64,000 bases of DNA from positions 133,857 to 197,856 of the forward strand of contig JAAUZC010000015.1 of assembly GCA_014804795.1 (NCBI GenBank). Reading direction: 5' to 3'. Position 1 is the stretch's first letter, and every line of letters begins with the position of its first letter. The position numbers and the translations under genes were made by a program. This DNA comes from Lachnospiraceae bacterium. Its GTDB lineage: Bacteria > Bacillota > Clostridia > Lachnospirales > Lachnospiraceae. The notes below the pieces were generated by a model, which was not told the DNA's origin, searched no databases, and saw only the letters and a list, made by a program, of their open reading frames with translations. Positions 45,092 to 53,242 of the stretch are shown here, piece after piece.

Positions 45092-46075
45092 TCAAAGCAC
45101 CTCCAATATCATCTTGACAAGCAGCATCATTGTAAAAAGAAAGCCCCATGCAGCGCTGCCGTAAGCAAATACTTTCCCTTTGGAAACCGGTGTCTTTCCC
45201 AATATTTTTCCGCTCTGTCCGTTTATATAATATGTATACTTCTTCCCGTGATAACTGTAATAATACACCCATACCGGAAGAAGTGCATACTCCGCTTTCT
45301 GCCTCTGAAAATTTAAATGCTTTCTATCAGCCTGCAATGTGGTATACCCCGAAAGAGTTTCCCGCAAAAGTTCTTCCGAGTCCCTTCTTGCCTTTTCCTG
45401 CGCCCTCGGCTCCAGATCCATCAGTCCTTCACTGAACTTCTCCCCTAAAAATCCGGACATATATTTTTTCTGAAAGGCCTCCAACGCCTTTGCATCAAAA
45501 GGTTCCAAAAGATCCATTTTGCCATCTTCCATATTAATGGAAGCATCCACCGGAATCCTGTCAAAATCAATATTCAGATTGCGCTCCACACGGAAATAGG
45601 ATGTTTCCACATATTCCGTGTTTCCGCTCCGCCAGCTTCTCACTTTCGTCCCTGTTCCCGCATAGTCAAACGTGGCAAGATAGTCATACAAAAAAAACGG
45701 CACATAAATACCTTCCATCCCCTGTAACGTTGCTGCCGAAAGGAATGTCCCGGGCGTAAAATACCTGCTTTGAAATTCTTTCTCAAGCAGCTTTACCGCT
45801 TTCTCTTTCGAAATCTGAAAAGGGAGTATTAAATGGGGCGTAAACTCTCCCTCCACTCTCTCCTCCAATATTGTATAGCTGCCGCAATGCTCACATTTGC
45901 ATGCAGATGTATATCCGGACACCTCCATAGGGGCGCCGCAGTTTGCGCACTCTGTTATAACAGATGATCTTACCTCTTCCTCACTGTCCGTCCCATCGCA
46001 ATGCGGACAATACATTTTTTTCTTATCGGGGTGGTATACTACATTGCCCCCGCAGTTTTTGCATTTATAGATCAA
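45092..46075 (-). CDS. Zinc-ribbon membrane protein of unknown function
   Basis: 327 aa. Two N-terminal zinc ribbons: CKNCGG with CPHC (residues 5-26) and CANCGAP with CEHC (about 43-61). A globular middle contains segments such as LPFQISKEKAVKLLEKEF, and a C-terminal membrane helix (about 303-325) ends the protein; LLPVWVYYYSYHGKKYTYYI precedes it. This layout occurs in a family of hypothetical membrane proteins of Firmicutes. It forms an operon with the TPM gene. No activity can be assigned. Confidence 0.7.
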   Translation of the reverse strand: MIYKCKNCGGNVVYHPDKKKMYCPHCDGTDSEEEVRSSVITECANCGAPMEVSGYTSACKCEHCGSYTILEERVEGEFTPHLILPFQISKEKAVKLLEKEFQSRYFTPGTFLSAATLQGMEGIYVPFFLYDYLATFDYAGTGTKVRSWRSGNTEYVETSYFRVERNLNIDFDRIPVDASINMEDGKMDLLEPFDAKALEAFQKKYMSGFLGEKFSEGLMDLEPRAQEKARRDSEELLRETLSGYTTLQADRKHLNFQRQKAEYALLPVWVYYYSYHGKKYTYYINGQSGKILGKTPVSKGKVFAYGSAAWGFLFTMMLLVKMILEVL

Positions 46076-46234
46076 AGCATTTTCCTCCCTTTTTGTTCTC
46101 TATCTGCTATTCCCAAAAATTTCACCGACTGCTTTTTCTATTATATTTTATCATACTACTTTTTTTGTCGATAAGCTATTACTTTTTTCCCGGAGTTTGT
46201 GATAAGATATGTAAAGAAGAAAGGATGATGCATT

Positions 46235-47482
46235 ATGACTAAAAAAGATATTCTGGAACTGAAAAAACGTCTGAACAAAACAGACTGCTCCATCACGAAA
46301 CTGTGCGGCTGCTACGTAGACAGCAATAAAAACAAAATACTGACTCTCTCGGAAACATTCTTAAATCTGGACGATGACGAATTTTACAAATATCTTGATC
46401 TCTCCAGAAAATGCCTTTCCGGCACTGTGGGAAATAACCTGTTACAGTTGGAATTTCCGTTATCCGAGGAACAACCGGGCGGCAGACAGCAGTTTTTAAT
46501 GGGGATCAAGGAAAGCGGTCTGAAAAATGAAGAACTGCTTGACCGCTTTTATGATCTTGTTATAGAACACTATGACTATGCGGGAAACTATCTGATCCTG
46601 CTGTTTAAAGATGCCTATGATATTATCAGGAAAACACAGGACGGTCTGAAACTGGATGAATCCGAGGAAGTCTATGATTATCTGCTGTGTGCAGTCTGCC
46701 CTGTCACTCTCTCCAAACCGGGACTGGGCTACCGGGAAGACGAAAACCGGATCGGCGCCCGCATTAGGGACTGGGTGGTAGGCGCTCCCGATACCGGCTT
46801 TATTTTTCCCGCCTTTTCCGACAGGAGCAGCGATATCCACTCTTTGATCTATTACATAAAAGACGCCAAAGACTCCCGCCCGGATTTCATAGAAAATGTG
46901 CTGGGCTGCAGTTTAAAACGTACTGCGACAGAGGAACAGCACCTCTTTTCCTCCATAGTAAAACAGGCATTTGCCGCCGGGGAGGAAGACAGCGAAGAAG
47001 TGCTGATACAGCTTCAGGAAAGTTTTAAAGAGATTGCTTTTCAGGATGAAGAAGAACTTTATGAGGAGACGGAGCCCGTCATATTGACGAATGAACTGAT
47101 AGATGAGGTACTTACCGAACGTGATATCCGGGGTGATGCCGCAAGGCACATCCGGGAAAGCATTTCCCGGGAATTTGAAGCACAGCCTCCCGTCCTTCAA
47201 CACCTGATCGATGAAAAGGCGCTTGAGAAAAATGCGAAAAAGAAAGAGGAAGAGCATTTGAGGCTGCAAGTTCAAAACCTGCAAAAGGAACTGGCCCAAA
47301 AAACATTCCCCGCTCCGGATGATGCCGTTTCGTCCGATAAATCCTGCGGCGTAATTCTCCGGGTAAGACAGGAAAAAGTAAACCTGATCAAGTCCGAAAT
47401 GATTGACGGTCATAAATATTTGATCATTCCCGTGGAAGAAAACGAACAGGTAAACCTGAATGGAATTGATACCGAGATCTAA
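46235..47482 (+). CDS. DUF4317 family protein
   Basis: 415 aa soluble protein. The N-terminus MTKKDILELKKRLNKTDCSI and the segment CGCYVDSNKNKI match the DUF4317 family of Clostridia. A Lys/Glu-rich coiled coil lies at about 325-365 (EKNAKKKEEEHLRLQVQNLQ), and the end is hydrophobic beta (HKYLIIPVEENEQVNL). No catalytic motif was recognised. GAAAGGATG precedes the ATG. It stands alone, convergent with tRNA-Leu and separated by a strong terminator. Confidence 0.8.
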   Translation: MTKKDILELKKRLNKTDCSITKLCGCYVDSNKNKILTLSETFLNLDDDEFYKYLDLSRKCLSGTVGNNLLQLEFPLSEEQPGGRQQFLMGIKESGLKNEELLDRFYDLVIEHYDYAGNYLILLFKDAYDIIRKTQDGLKLDESEEVYDYLLCAVCPVTLSKPGLGYREDENRIGARIRDWVVGAPDTGFIFPAFSDRSSDIHSLIYYIKDAKDSRPDFIENVLGCSLKRTATEEQHLFSSIVKQAFAAGEEDSEEVLIQLQESFKEIAFQDEEELYEETEPVILTNELIDEVLTERDIRGDAARHIRESISREFEAQPPVLQHLIDEKALEKNAKKKEEEHLRLQVQNLQKELAQKTFPAPDDAVSSDKSCGVILRVRQEKVNLIKSEMIDGHKYLIIPVEENEQVNLNGIDTEI

Positions 47483-47490
47483 AACACATA

Positions 47491-47522
47491 AAAAATACGG
47501 TAGAACATCTACCGTATTTTTT
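47491..47522. terminator. Bidirectional terminator between DUF4317 gene and tRNA-Leu
   Basis: AAAAATACGGTAGA and TCTACCGTATTTTT form a perfect 14-bp stem with loop ACA, eight bases past the DUF4317 stop. A and T runs on either side allow use from both strands. Confidence 0.9.
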
Positions 47523-47523
47523 A

Positions 47524-47606
47524 TGCAGAAGAAGGGACTTGAACCCTCACTGTATTGCTACAACAGGCACCTGAAGCCTGCGCGTCTGCCAATTCCGCCA
47601 CTTCTG
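47524..47606 (-). tRNA. tRNA-Leu (anticodon CAG)
   Basis: 83 nt without encoded CCA. Acceptor stem GCAGAAG/CTTCTGC with discriminator A; anticodon stem CAGGC/GCCTG with loop TTCAGGT giving anticodon CAG, which reads CUG; a long variable arm with TGTA/TACA, typical of class II tRNA; and a T arm AGGGTTCAAGTCCCTT. It overlaps no coding region. Confidence 0.95.
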
Positions 47607-47656
47607 CGAACCGAACAAATGTTATTTTACATACTTCTTTAAAAAATGTCAATACT

Positions 47657-48838
47657 CTATTTCATTTTTATTGCTTTTTTTCGAGAAAATTTTTCCTTCA
47701 TTTCCTGAATGCCTTCCAACACTCTGCCCTGGATCTCCTTTTTTGTCATCTGCCCCGTAATCTCAAACAGCTCCCGCAGTATTTCTTCTATCTCCCCCTT
47801 TGTGCTATCATCTACTTCTTTCAGTTCCTGCAAAATACCGGAAAGACTCTTCTTCCAATCCGCCTTAAAATCAATCAGATTGTCTGTCTCAGAAGCCGCG
47901 AGCAGCCGAAATAAAACATCCGAAAATCTGCCTACCTGTTCGTCATCGAGGCTGATGATCCAGTCTGTCACTGCACTGTCCACCAGTTTCGCTCCGTTTT
48001 TCAGATCCTCTATCGGCTCAAAAGCCCCCTTCTCCAAATCCGCCGTCCATGTATACGGATTATGCTGCATAAGCCCATGAGAACTGCTTTTCACTACATT
48101 GTAATCGTCTCCCCGCTCTAAAAGCATACCTACCATTGAGGAACCGGGCAGGATCTTTCTCACCTTATCCGCGACCCGCTCATACTCATAACGCTCCATT
48201 ACCTGCGGCTTAAAGCCCGGACCGTCATGACTGTAAACCCGCAGTATCCTCTCCTGCAATGTCATAGAACTGCTCATCGCCGCAAAAACTGCCAGATTTC
48301 CCCCTTTGGAATGCCCGCCCATATAAAAATCCTCTGGTATATGTGATGCCGCTTTCCGCATGTATCTCGCCGCATAAAGCTGCCCCACTACAGGCTCCGA
48401 AAAAGCCAGTGTAAAATCTTCTTTCCAGCCCACCAGATTTTCATCGGTTCCCCGATAGGCAATATAATAAATCGGTTTTTTTTCGGCATCCTCTCCAAGC
48501 AGATAAGTTACAGCCGAAAACTGTACCTCCATCTCCCTATCCAGAATATCAATATAATAATTCACCTTCATATCCGCAAAACGCCGGCTTTTCCGAATTG
48601 CCGCCGCAAGCTTCTGATTATCCTCCCGATATCTCTCATCTGCAAAAACCTGCTCCTCATTCTCTTTCCTGATGACTTCTTTAAACGAAATAAATTCCTG
48701 TCCGTCTTCCAAACCGGGAATCAACTGCTTCATTTTCAGATAAGACAGTTGACATAATACAAGAGAATCCACATCATTGAACTCCCGTTCTGCAAATGTA
48801 TATTGAAACTTGTTTACATAATCTATAATATTGCCCAT
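47657..48838 (-). CDS. DUF2974 (Mbeg1-like) alpha/beta hydrolase-fold protein
   Basis: 393 aa. Starts MGNIIDYVNKFQYTFAEREF as in this family. The nucleophile elbow GGHSKGGNLAVFAA puts the putative catalytic serine at residue 177, preceded by a beta strand YYIAYRGTDENLVGWKEDF. A charged C-terminus contains a helical stretch (KGEIEEILRELFEITGQMTK). Lipase/esterase-like folds are typical; no substrate is known. No signal peptide, so cytoplasmic. Confidence 0.85.
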   Translation of the reverse strand: MGNIIDYVNKFQYTFAEREFNDVDSLVLCQLSYLKMKQLIPGLEDGQEFISFKEVIRKENEEQVFADERYREDNQKLAAAIRKSRRFADMKVNYYIDILDREMEVQFSAVTYLLGEDAEKKPIYYIAYRGTDENLVGWKEDFTLAFSEPVVGQLYAARYMRKAASHIPEDFYMGGHSKGGNLAVFAAMSSSMTLQERILRVYSHDGPGFKPQVMERYEYERVADKVRKILPGSSMVGMLLERGDDYNVVKSSSHGLMQHNPYTWTADLEKGAFEPIEDLKNGAKLVDSAVTDWIISLDDEQVGRFSDVLFRLLAASETDNLIDFKADWKKSLSGILQELKEVDDSTKGEIEEILRELFEITGQMTKKEIQGRVLEGIQEMKEKFSRKKAIKMK

Positions 48839-48939
48839 TTGAATACTCCGCCACTCCTATATCTATATATCTATTTTGGTTATTCCATTTAATGCGCTGT
48901 CAGGTGATTCATCTTACCGGCATTCAGCAGATCAGTACA

Positions 48940-50130
48940 TTAATATAATGTCCCGTCATAATATATTAATAACTGTTCTACTACTTTTCCATAGCTGGCA
49001 ATACCCTCTTCTATTCCGTTCACCTGCAGATTGGTTTCCAGAAAACTGCGGGATGCCTGCTTGACGGTTTCCGTGTCGAGTACGGCCCTGCTCTCCACTT
49101 CCTCCCATGCCTCTTTCGTCAGAAAAATGTTATCGCTTTCCACCAGAGGACTGCACTTTTCATATGTCAGATAAGTCTCCCGGGAGTTTCCCAGACTTTC
49201 ATACAAATCTCTGTTCAAATAATCAAGCACGCTCAGATAGCCGCTGTAGCGGAAAAAAGCGTCCTCGGAAGATATACAGGCAAGATAGCCGATAAAATTC
49301 GCATCGTCCTCATATATAAATCCCTTTACATGAGAAAGTTCATGGCAGATCGTCGCCGGCACATTTGAAATATACATTACATCGTTATAATTCGCTTCCA
49401 TGGAAAACGGGAAATAATATCCCATAATATACTGTTGGCTGAAAAAACCGGAAAGAGCAAACCTTTTAGGTCTGGGATAATACCCTGACAGCAGAGGATA
49501 TGTTTCACCTAACCTTTCCATCTCCGATACGGCACGCTGCCCCATATCGTTTTCATAGACAATATGCCCCTTTTCATCCCGCTCCATCTCCTGCGCCAGT
49601 TCATTGCACTGTCTCACCACATAATCTCTGACAACCGCCAACTCTCCCACTGTATATTCCCGTTTTTCCACAGGCATATAATTTTCCTGAAAGCTGCTGC
49701 AATGATATAATGCGAAACAATTCGTTGACATAATAACAGATACAATCCCTGTTATCCATAACAGCACATAGAAATATCTGCCGGCAAATCTTTTGAATTT
49801 CAGATTCCTCTCACCGGCATCTGTTCCCTTATCCGCTTCTTCATGCAAAGCAGTTTTTCTTTTCCTCTTCCATATTTCGGCTATTCTTTCTATCAGTAAA
49901 ATAATAAAAAGGAGTATTGCTCCTGCTGCCAGAAATACCGCGAGCCCCAGCAATAACTCTCCCACCGAAAAAGAAAACAGGCTGCTGATATATCCCTGCA
50001 CATATTGCATCAACCGAAAAATACCCTGACGCACTTTATCGCCAAAGCCCCTATTATACCTTGCCAGTACATTAATAATAACCACCAATACATAGATTCC
50101 TAGCAGAAACCAGTTTCTTTTCTTTTTCAT
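48940..50130 (-). CDS. DUF3810 membrane protein with HExxH motif
   Basis: 396 aa. Three membrane helices near the N-terminus (about 9-25, 58-82 and 120-140) and a large outer domain. HELSH at 263-267 (ATICHELSHVKGFIYEDDAN, with a downstream acidic region) is a zinc metallopeptidase motif. The DUF3810 family is assigned by these features. A cell-surface protease role is inferred from the motif only. It is 33 nt downstream of the SARP-type regulator's gene start region in the same direction, probably one operon. Confidence 0.8.
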   Translation of the reverse strand: MKKKRNWFLLGIYVLVVIINVLARYNRGFGDKVRQGIFRLMQYVQGYISSLFSFSVGELLLGLAVFLAAGAILLFIILLIERIAEIWKRKRKTALHEEADKGTDAGERNLKFKRFAGRYFYVLLWITGIVSVIMSTNCFALYHCSSFQENYMPVEKREYTVGELAVVRDYVVRQCNELAQEMERDEKGHIVYENDMGQRAVSEMERLGETYPLLSGYYPRPKRFALSGFFSQQYIMGYYFPFSMEANYNDVMYISNVPATICHELSHVKGFIYEDDANFIGYLACISSEDAFFRYSGYLSVLDYLNRDLYESLGNSRETYLTYEKCSPLVESDNIFLTKEAWEEVESRAVLDTETVKQASRSFLETNLQVNGIEEGIASYGKVVEQLLIYYDGTLY

Positions 50131-50163
50131 TCACACCGCCGTCATATAGCCTATGCAAATAAC

Positions 50164-50952
50164 CTAATATGCATTCATCAGATTTGCCAACGTCTCCTCA
50201 CCCCAACTATAGTCAAATAGATACTCTCCCTGGAACATTTTTTCATTTTTCTCGGGTTCTACCAAATATGTATAATAATCGCATTCTACTTCCTCTTTAC
50301 TGATATAACAGCTTCCTCGTTTTGTTTGAAAAAATTCCGTAATTCCCTTTTCCCTCAATGTTCCCTGCAAATTCATAACGGCTTTTCTATACAGCCTTTT
50401 TACTTTTTCATCATAAATTCTCTCCGGCCATAGCTTGTCAATTACCTCTTCCATAGATACACTGCCGCCGCATCTGTCCATACATAAAGCAAGCAATTCC
50501 TTTGATTTTGCATTCTTAAAATAAAGAACTTTCCCGTTCAAAAACACATCAAATCTCCCAAACATCTGCACTGTCACCTGCTTCTTCTGTCGTTTAGACA
50601 ACAGTCTTGCCCTCTCTGCCGCATCTTCAATATCATCTCTGCTGCAAGGCTTCATAATACAATAATCCGCTTTCATTTTAAAGATATCTGCAAGTCTGTC
50701 ACTATTTTCTGTTATATAGATCAACACTATACCGGGACAGACTTTCTGCAATTTTCTTCCAAGATCCAATCCGTCCATTACCGGCATTTCCGTATCTAAA
50801 AGAGCAAATTCCACCGTATTTTCTTCTGCATACTCTAACGCTTTTTCTGAGTTTCTAAAGCTTCCTACAACATCGACCTCCCTGATGCCCTTCATTACTT
50901 CTTCCAGCATCCGCTGCATTAGTGGTTCTTTATCCACTAATATTGTTTTCAT
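50164..50952 (-). CDS. Response regulator with SARP/BTAD-like output domain
   Basis: 262 aa. Receiver domain 1-115 with D7/E9, phosphoacceptor D53 (FALLDTEMPVMDG), T81 and K101 (IMKPCS). The output is an OmpR/SARP-type winged helix (about 128-220: VTVQMFGRFDVFLNGK, then ELLALCMDRCGGSVSMEEVI and a following BTAD-like region), an unusual output that in other species controls secondary metabolism or stress genes. No partner kinase is adjacent; the DUF3810 gene follows. Confidence 0.85.
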   Translation of the reverse strand: MKTILVDKEPLMQRMLEEVMKGIREVDVVGSFRNSEKALEYAEENTVEFALLDTEMPVMDGLDLGRKLQKVCPGIVLIYITENSDRLADIFKMKADYCIMKPCSRDDIEDAAERARLLSKRQKKQVTVQMFGRFDVFLNGKVLYFKNAKSKELLALCMDRCGGSVSMEEVIDKLWPERIYDEKVKRLYRKAVMNLQGTLREKGITEFFQTKRGSCYISKEEVECDYYTYLVEPEKNEKMFQGEYLFDYSWGEETLANLMNAY

Positions 50953-51002
50953 TTATTGCTGCTGTCTCTACCCCTATCTTTTTACAAATACAAGCATTTT
51001 TA

Positions 51003-51018
51003 TATACTGGTCAGTATA
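51003..51018. promoter_or_regulatory. Palindromic operator-like site
   Basis: TATACTG-GT-CAGTATA, a perfect 16-bp inverted repeat with a two-base centre, 51 bases upstream of the response regulator start. Its form (dyad of TACTGnnCAGTA) resembles TetR-family operators. It overlaps weak -10-like sequence. No TetR gene is in the window, so the protein that binds is unknown. Confidence 0.5.
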
Positions 51019-51106
51019 CAAAATGGTTACACTCCACCACATTGTTTATTCCCGATAAAATGTAAATTGTAACAGCAATAAAAAAATTACTATTTAAAAT
51101 ATTTTT

Positions 51107-51763
51107 CTATCCCACGGTCTTTCTCGCTTTTCGCTTCTCTTTTTCCTGCTTTTCCTGGTCTTTTTTACTTTCCAGTTCCGAAATATTATCTATCATTTTT
51201 TCTATCATCATCTTCTTCAGATATACATCAAAACATAACAGGCAGATAAAGGAAAACATTTTAAGAAATTCCTGTTCATCTTCCGGTACTTCAGTAAAAG
51301 TGCCCTCCGCCTTTCTGAATTTTTTGATTACATCCTTTTTCAGATTATCAATCTCATCCTTTTCCATACTGAAAACTTCTCTGTAGATATCTTCCAGCTT
51401 AAAGTCCTTATCCTCCCCAAAATACTGTCTTGTCAGAGGCTCCATAAGCTTCTGGATATCACTGATAGACATAAACCCCTTAAAATAGTAAATAAAGATG
51501 AGAAGCAGCATATGCTCTTTGGAATACTTCTTTTTATCCGGCGGCGGTATAAGACGGTTCTTCACATAATTATTGATCATGGTCTTCGTCATGATCTTAT
51601 CATCTTCCGGGTTTCTTGTCGCCGGTTTCAGGCGCTGTTCCATAAAGGTTGTCACCTGATCCATATACAGTTCGATATCCGGCAGTTCCTCCGGTCTGAC
51701 ATGTTCCGTCCTGTCCAGACTGCTTATAATACTGTTCAGCAAATCATGCATATCTATAGTCAT
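51107..51763 (-). CDS. DUF1836 family protein
   Basis: 218 aa from the ATG at 51,763 with GAGGGAAAA upstream. The N-terminal helix-turn-helix-like region (about 55-130: KTMINNYVKNRLIPPPDKKK, then YSKEHMLLLIFIYYFKGFMS) is the DUF1836 signature and resembles MerR-type DNA-binding folds. A long C-terminal Lys/Glu helix follows. Probably a transcriptional regulator; target unknown. Confidence 0.78.
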   Translation of the reverse strand: MTIDMHDLLNSIISSLDRTEHVRPEELPDIELYMDQVTTFMEQRLKPATRNPEDDKIMTKTMINNYVKNRLIPPPDKKKYSKEHMLLLIFIYYFKGFMSISDIQKLMEPLTRQYFGEDKDFKLEDIYREVFSMEKDEIDNLKKDVIKKFRKAEGTFTEVPEDEQEFLKMFSFICLLCFDVYLKKMMIEKMIDNISELESKKDQEKQEKEKRKARKTVG

Positions 51764-52040
51764 CTGTCTTTTCCCTCTTTCCGCATTACCATTCCGGCTT
51801 TTGCAGCGTCCTATTCGGAAAATCAAAGCTTTTCCTCACTCTTACATGAAACCTACGAATTGCTTCGCATTTCATGCTCCCGCAATTCTAAAAACATTCG
51901 AAATCCGCCCTTTTCGGGCTTCTTTCTCATGTTTTACGGGTTCCAAAGCTCTGCTTTTTCATATAAATATGAAAGCAGAGCTTTCTGAACCCTGGTTTCA
52001 TTATATGGTTTTCATTACTAGATGACAAGTGATTTTGTAA
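51764..52040. repeat. Intergenic stretch with nested inverted repeats
   Basis: No gene is seen between the divergent DUF1836 and yerC genes. The stretch carries three hairpins in series: CATGAAA/TTTCATG (51,845-51,876), GCCC-TTTTC-GGGC (51,907-51,919) and a long imperfect one, 51,938-51,992, with arms AAAGCTCTGCTTT and AAGCAGAGCTTT plus GGGTTC/GAACCC. Together they look like a small dispersed palindromic element or overlapping terminators. Confidence 0.55.
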
Positions 52041-52090
52041 AATTTTCCGAAAAATTGTCCTTTACGAATTTGCCCTCTGTATGTTACAAT
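52041..52090 (+). promoter_or_regulatory. CodY-box-like site and promoter of yerC
   Basis: TTTACG (52,061-52,066) and TACAAT (52,085-52,090) are 18 bases apart, with TG one base before the -10 box (extended -10). Just upstream, AATTTTCCGAAAAATT (52,041-52,056) resembles the CodY box AATTTTCWGAAAATT with about two mismatches. CodY is encoded in this window. The match is approximate. Confidence 0.45.
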
Positions 52091-52140
52091 AATACTGTTT
52101 TAAGGCTCTAAAATTTTATTGCGTGAAAGTGTGAACAACT

Positions 52141-52461
52141 ATGAACAACAAACTGAAGAATGACGCTGTAGACTATCTTTTTGAGGCTATTCTTCATCTG
52201 AAAACAAAAGAAGAATGTTACAATTTTTTTGAAGACTTATGTACCGTCAATGAACTTTTATCTCTTTCCCAGCGTTTTGATGTTGCTGCTATGCTTCGAG
52301 ATAAAAAAACATATCTGGATATTGCGGAAAAGACCGGTGCTTCCACTGCCACGATCAGCAGGGTAAACCGTTCCCTGCACTACGGCAACGACGGTTACGA
52401 ACTTATTTTTAAACGGATTGAAAACAGAAAGTCATGTGAAAAGGAGAATGTGCAGAAGTAA
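52141..52461 (+). CDS. YerC/YecD family TrpR-related protein
   Basis: 106 aa all-helical protein with the TrpR-like helix-turn-helix (about 40-85: LSLSQRFDVAAMLRDKKTYL, then DIAEKTGASTATISRVNRSL) and a short basic tail. YerC/YecD proteins are orphan relatives of TrpR widely found in Firmicutes; their ligand is not established. No good Shine-Dalgarno sequence precedes the ATG, unlike most genes here. Its promoter and a CodY-like site lie just upstream. Confidence 0.85.
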   Translation: MNNKLKNDAVDYLFEAILHLKTKEECYNFFEDLCTVNELLSLSQRFDVAAMLRDKKTYLDIAEKTGASTATISRVNRSLHYGNDGYELIFKRIENRKSCEKENVQK

Positions 52462-52546
52462 TATCTGCCTTTCTTTTTTTATTCGTTCCTGTTTTCATTT
52501 TAGTGATGATCACCGGCAGAACATTTACAGGGAGTACACAGAAAAG

Positions 52547-53242
52547 ATGAATGCGGAAATCCTGCTTTTAGAGGACGATGAGAGTTTACGGCGTTCCATC
52601 AGCCTGAAACTCTTTAAAGAAAATTATAAAGTATATGAAGCGGCGGATATCAAAACTGCTCTGGCTTTATATCAGGAATACCGGATGCCCCTGATCATAT
52701 GCGACATCAATCTGCCGGACGGAAGCGGGCTTGATTTTTGCAGCCGTATCAGAACGGACAGCAGCGTCTTTTTTCTTTTTTTAACTGCTCTTGACACGGA
52801 AGCAGATATGATAAAAGGTTACGAAGCCGGGGCCGACGACTATGTGACAAAGCCCTTTTCTCTTGCGGTGCTGGTCTCCAAAGTAAACGCCATGATGAAA
52901 CGGCATTTTGTGGGGCCCCGGGAAACGGTTATCCGCTCCGGTTCCATTGAACTGTTTTCTTATGAAAACCGGGTCAAAAAAAACGGACAGTATTTAACCC
53001 TGACTGCCAACGAGCAAAAACTTTTATCCTATTTTATGCAAAATCCCATGCGTATTCTCTCCAAAAATCAGCTTCTGGAAGCCATCTGGGATATCGACGG
53101 GAATTTTGTGGACGAAAATACACTGGCCGTCAATATCCGCCGCCTGCGGGAAAAAATAGAAGATGATCCGTCAAATCCCGTTTTCCTCAAAAATGTACGG
53201 GGATTAGGGTATATATGGGAAAGGACCTGCGAAAAATCATGA
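52547..53242 (+). CDS. OmpR/PhoB-family response regulator
   Basis: 231 aa from the ATG at 52,547; the longer frame (from 52,418) lies partly within yerC and was rejected. Receiver with D10/D11, phosphoacceptor D53 (IICDINLPDGSG), T80 and K102 (VTKPFS). Winged helix output (about 130-225): LTANEQKLLSYFMQNPMRIL, then NTLAVNIRRLREKIE. It is coupled to the kinase gene and probably controls the ABC genes downstream. Confidence 0.93.
   Translation: MNAEILLLEDDESLRRSISLKLFKENYKVYEAADIKTALALYQEYRMPLIICDINLPDGSGLDFCSRIRTDSSVFFLFLTALDTEADMIKGYEAGADDYVTKPFSLAVLVSKVNAMMKRHFVGPRETVIRSGSIELFSYENRVKKNGQYLTLTANEQKLLSYFMQNPMRILSKNQLLEAIWDIDGNFVDENTLAVNIRRLREKIEDDPSNPVFLKNVRGLGYIWERTCEKS

Noticed and set aside
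51512-51988. Plus-strand open frame opposite DUF1836 and the hairpin cluster
   Set aside because: Antisense to a well-supported gene, Phe/Ser/Arg-rich and without a start site.
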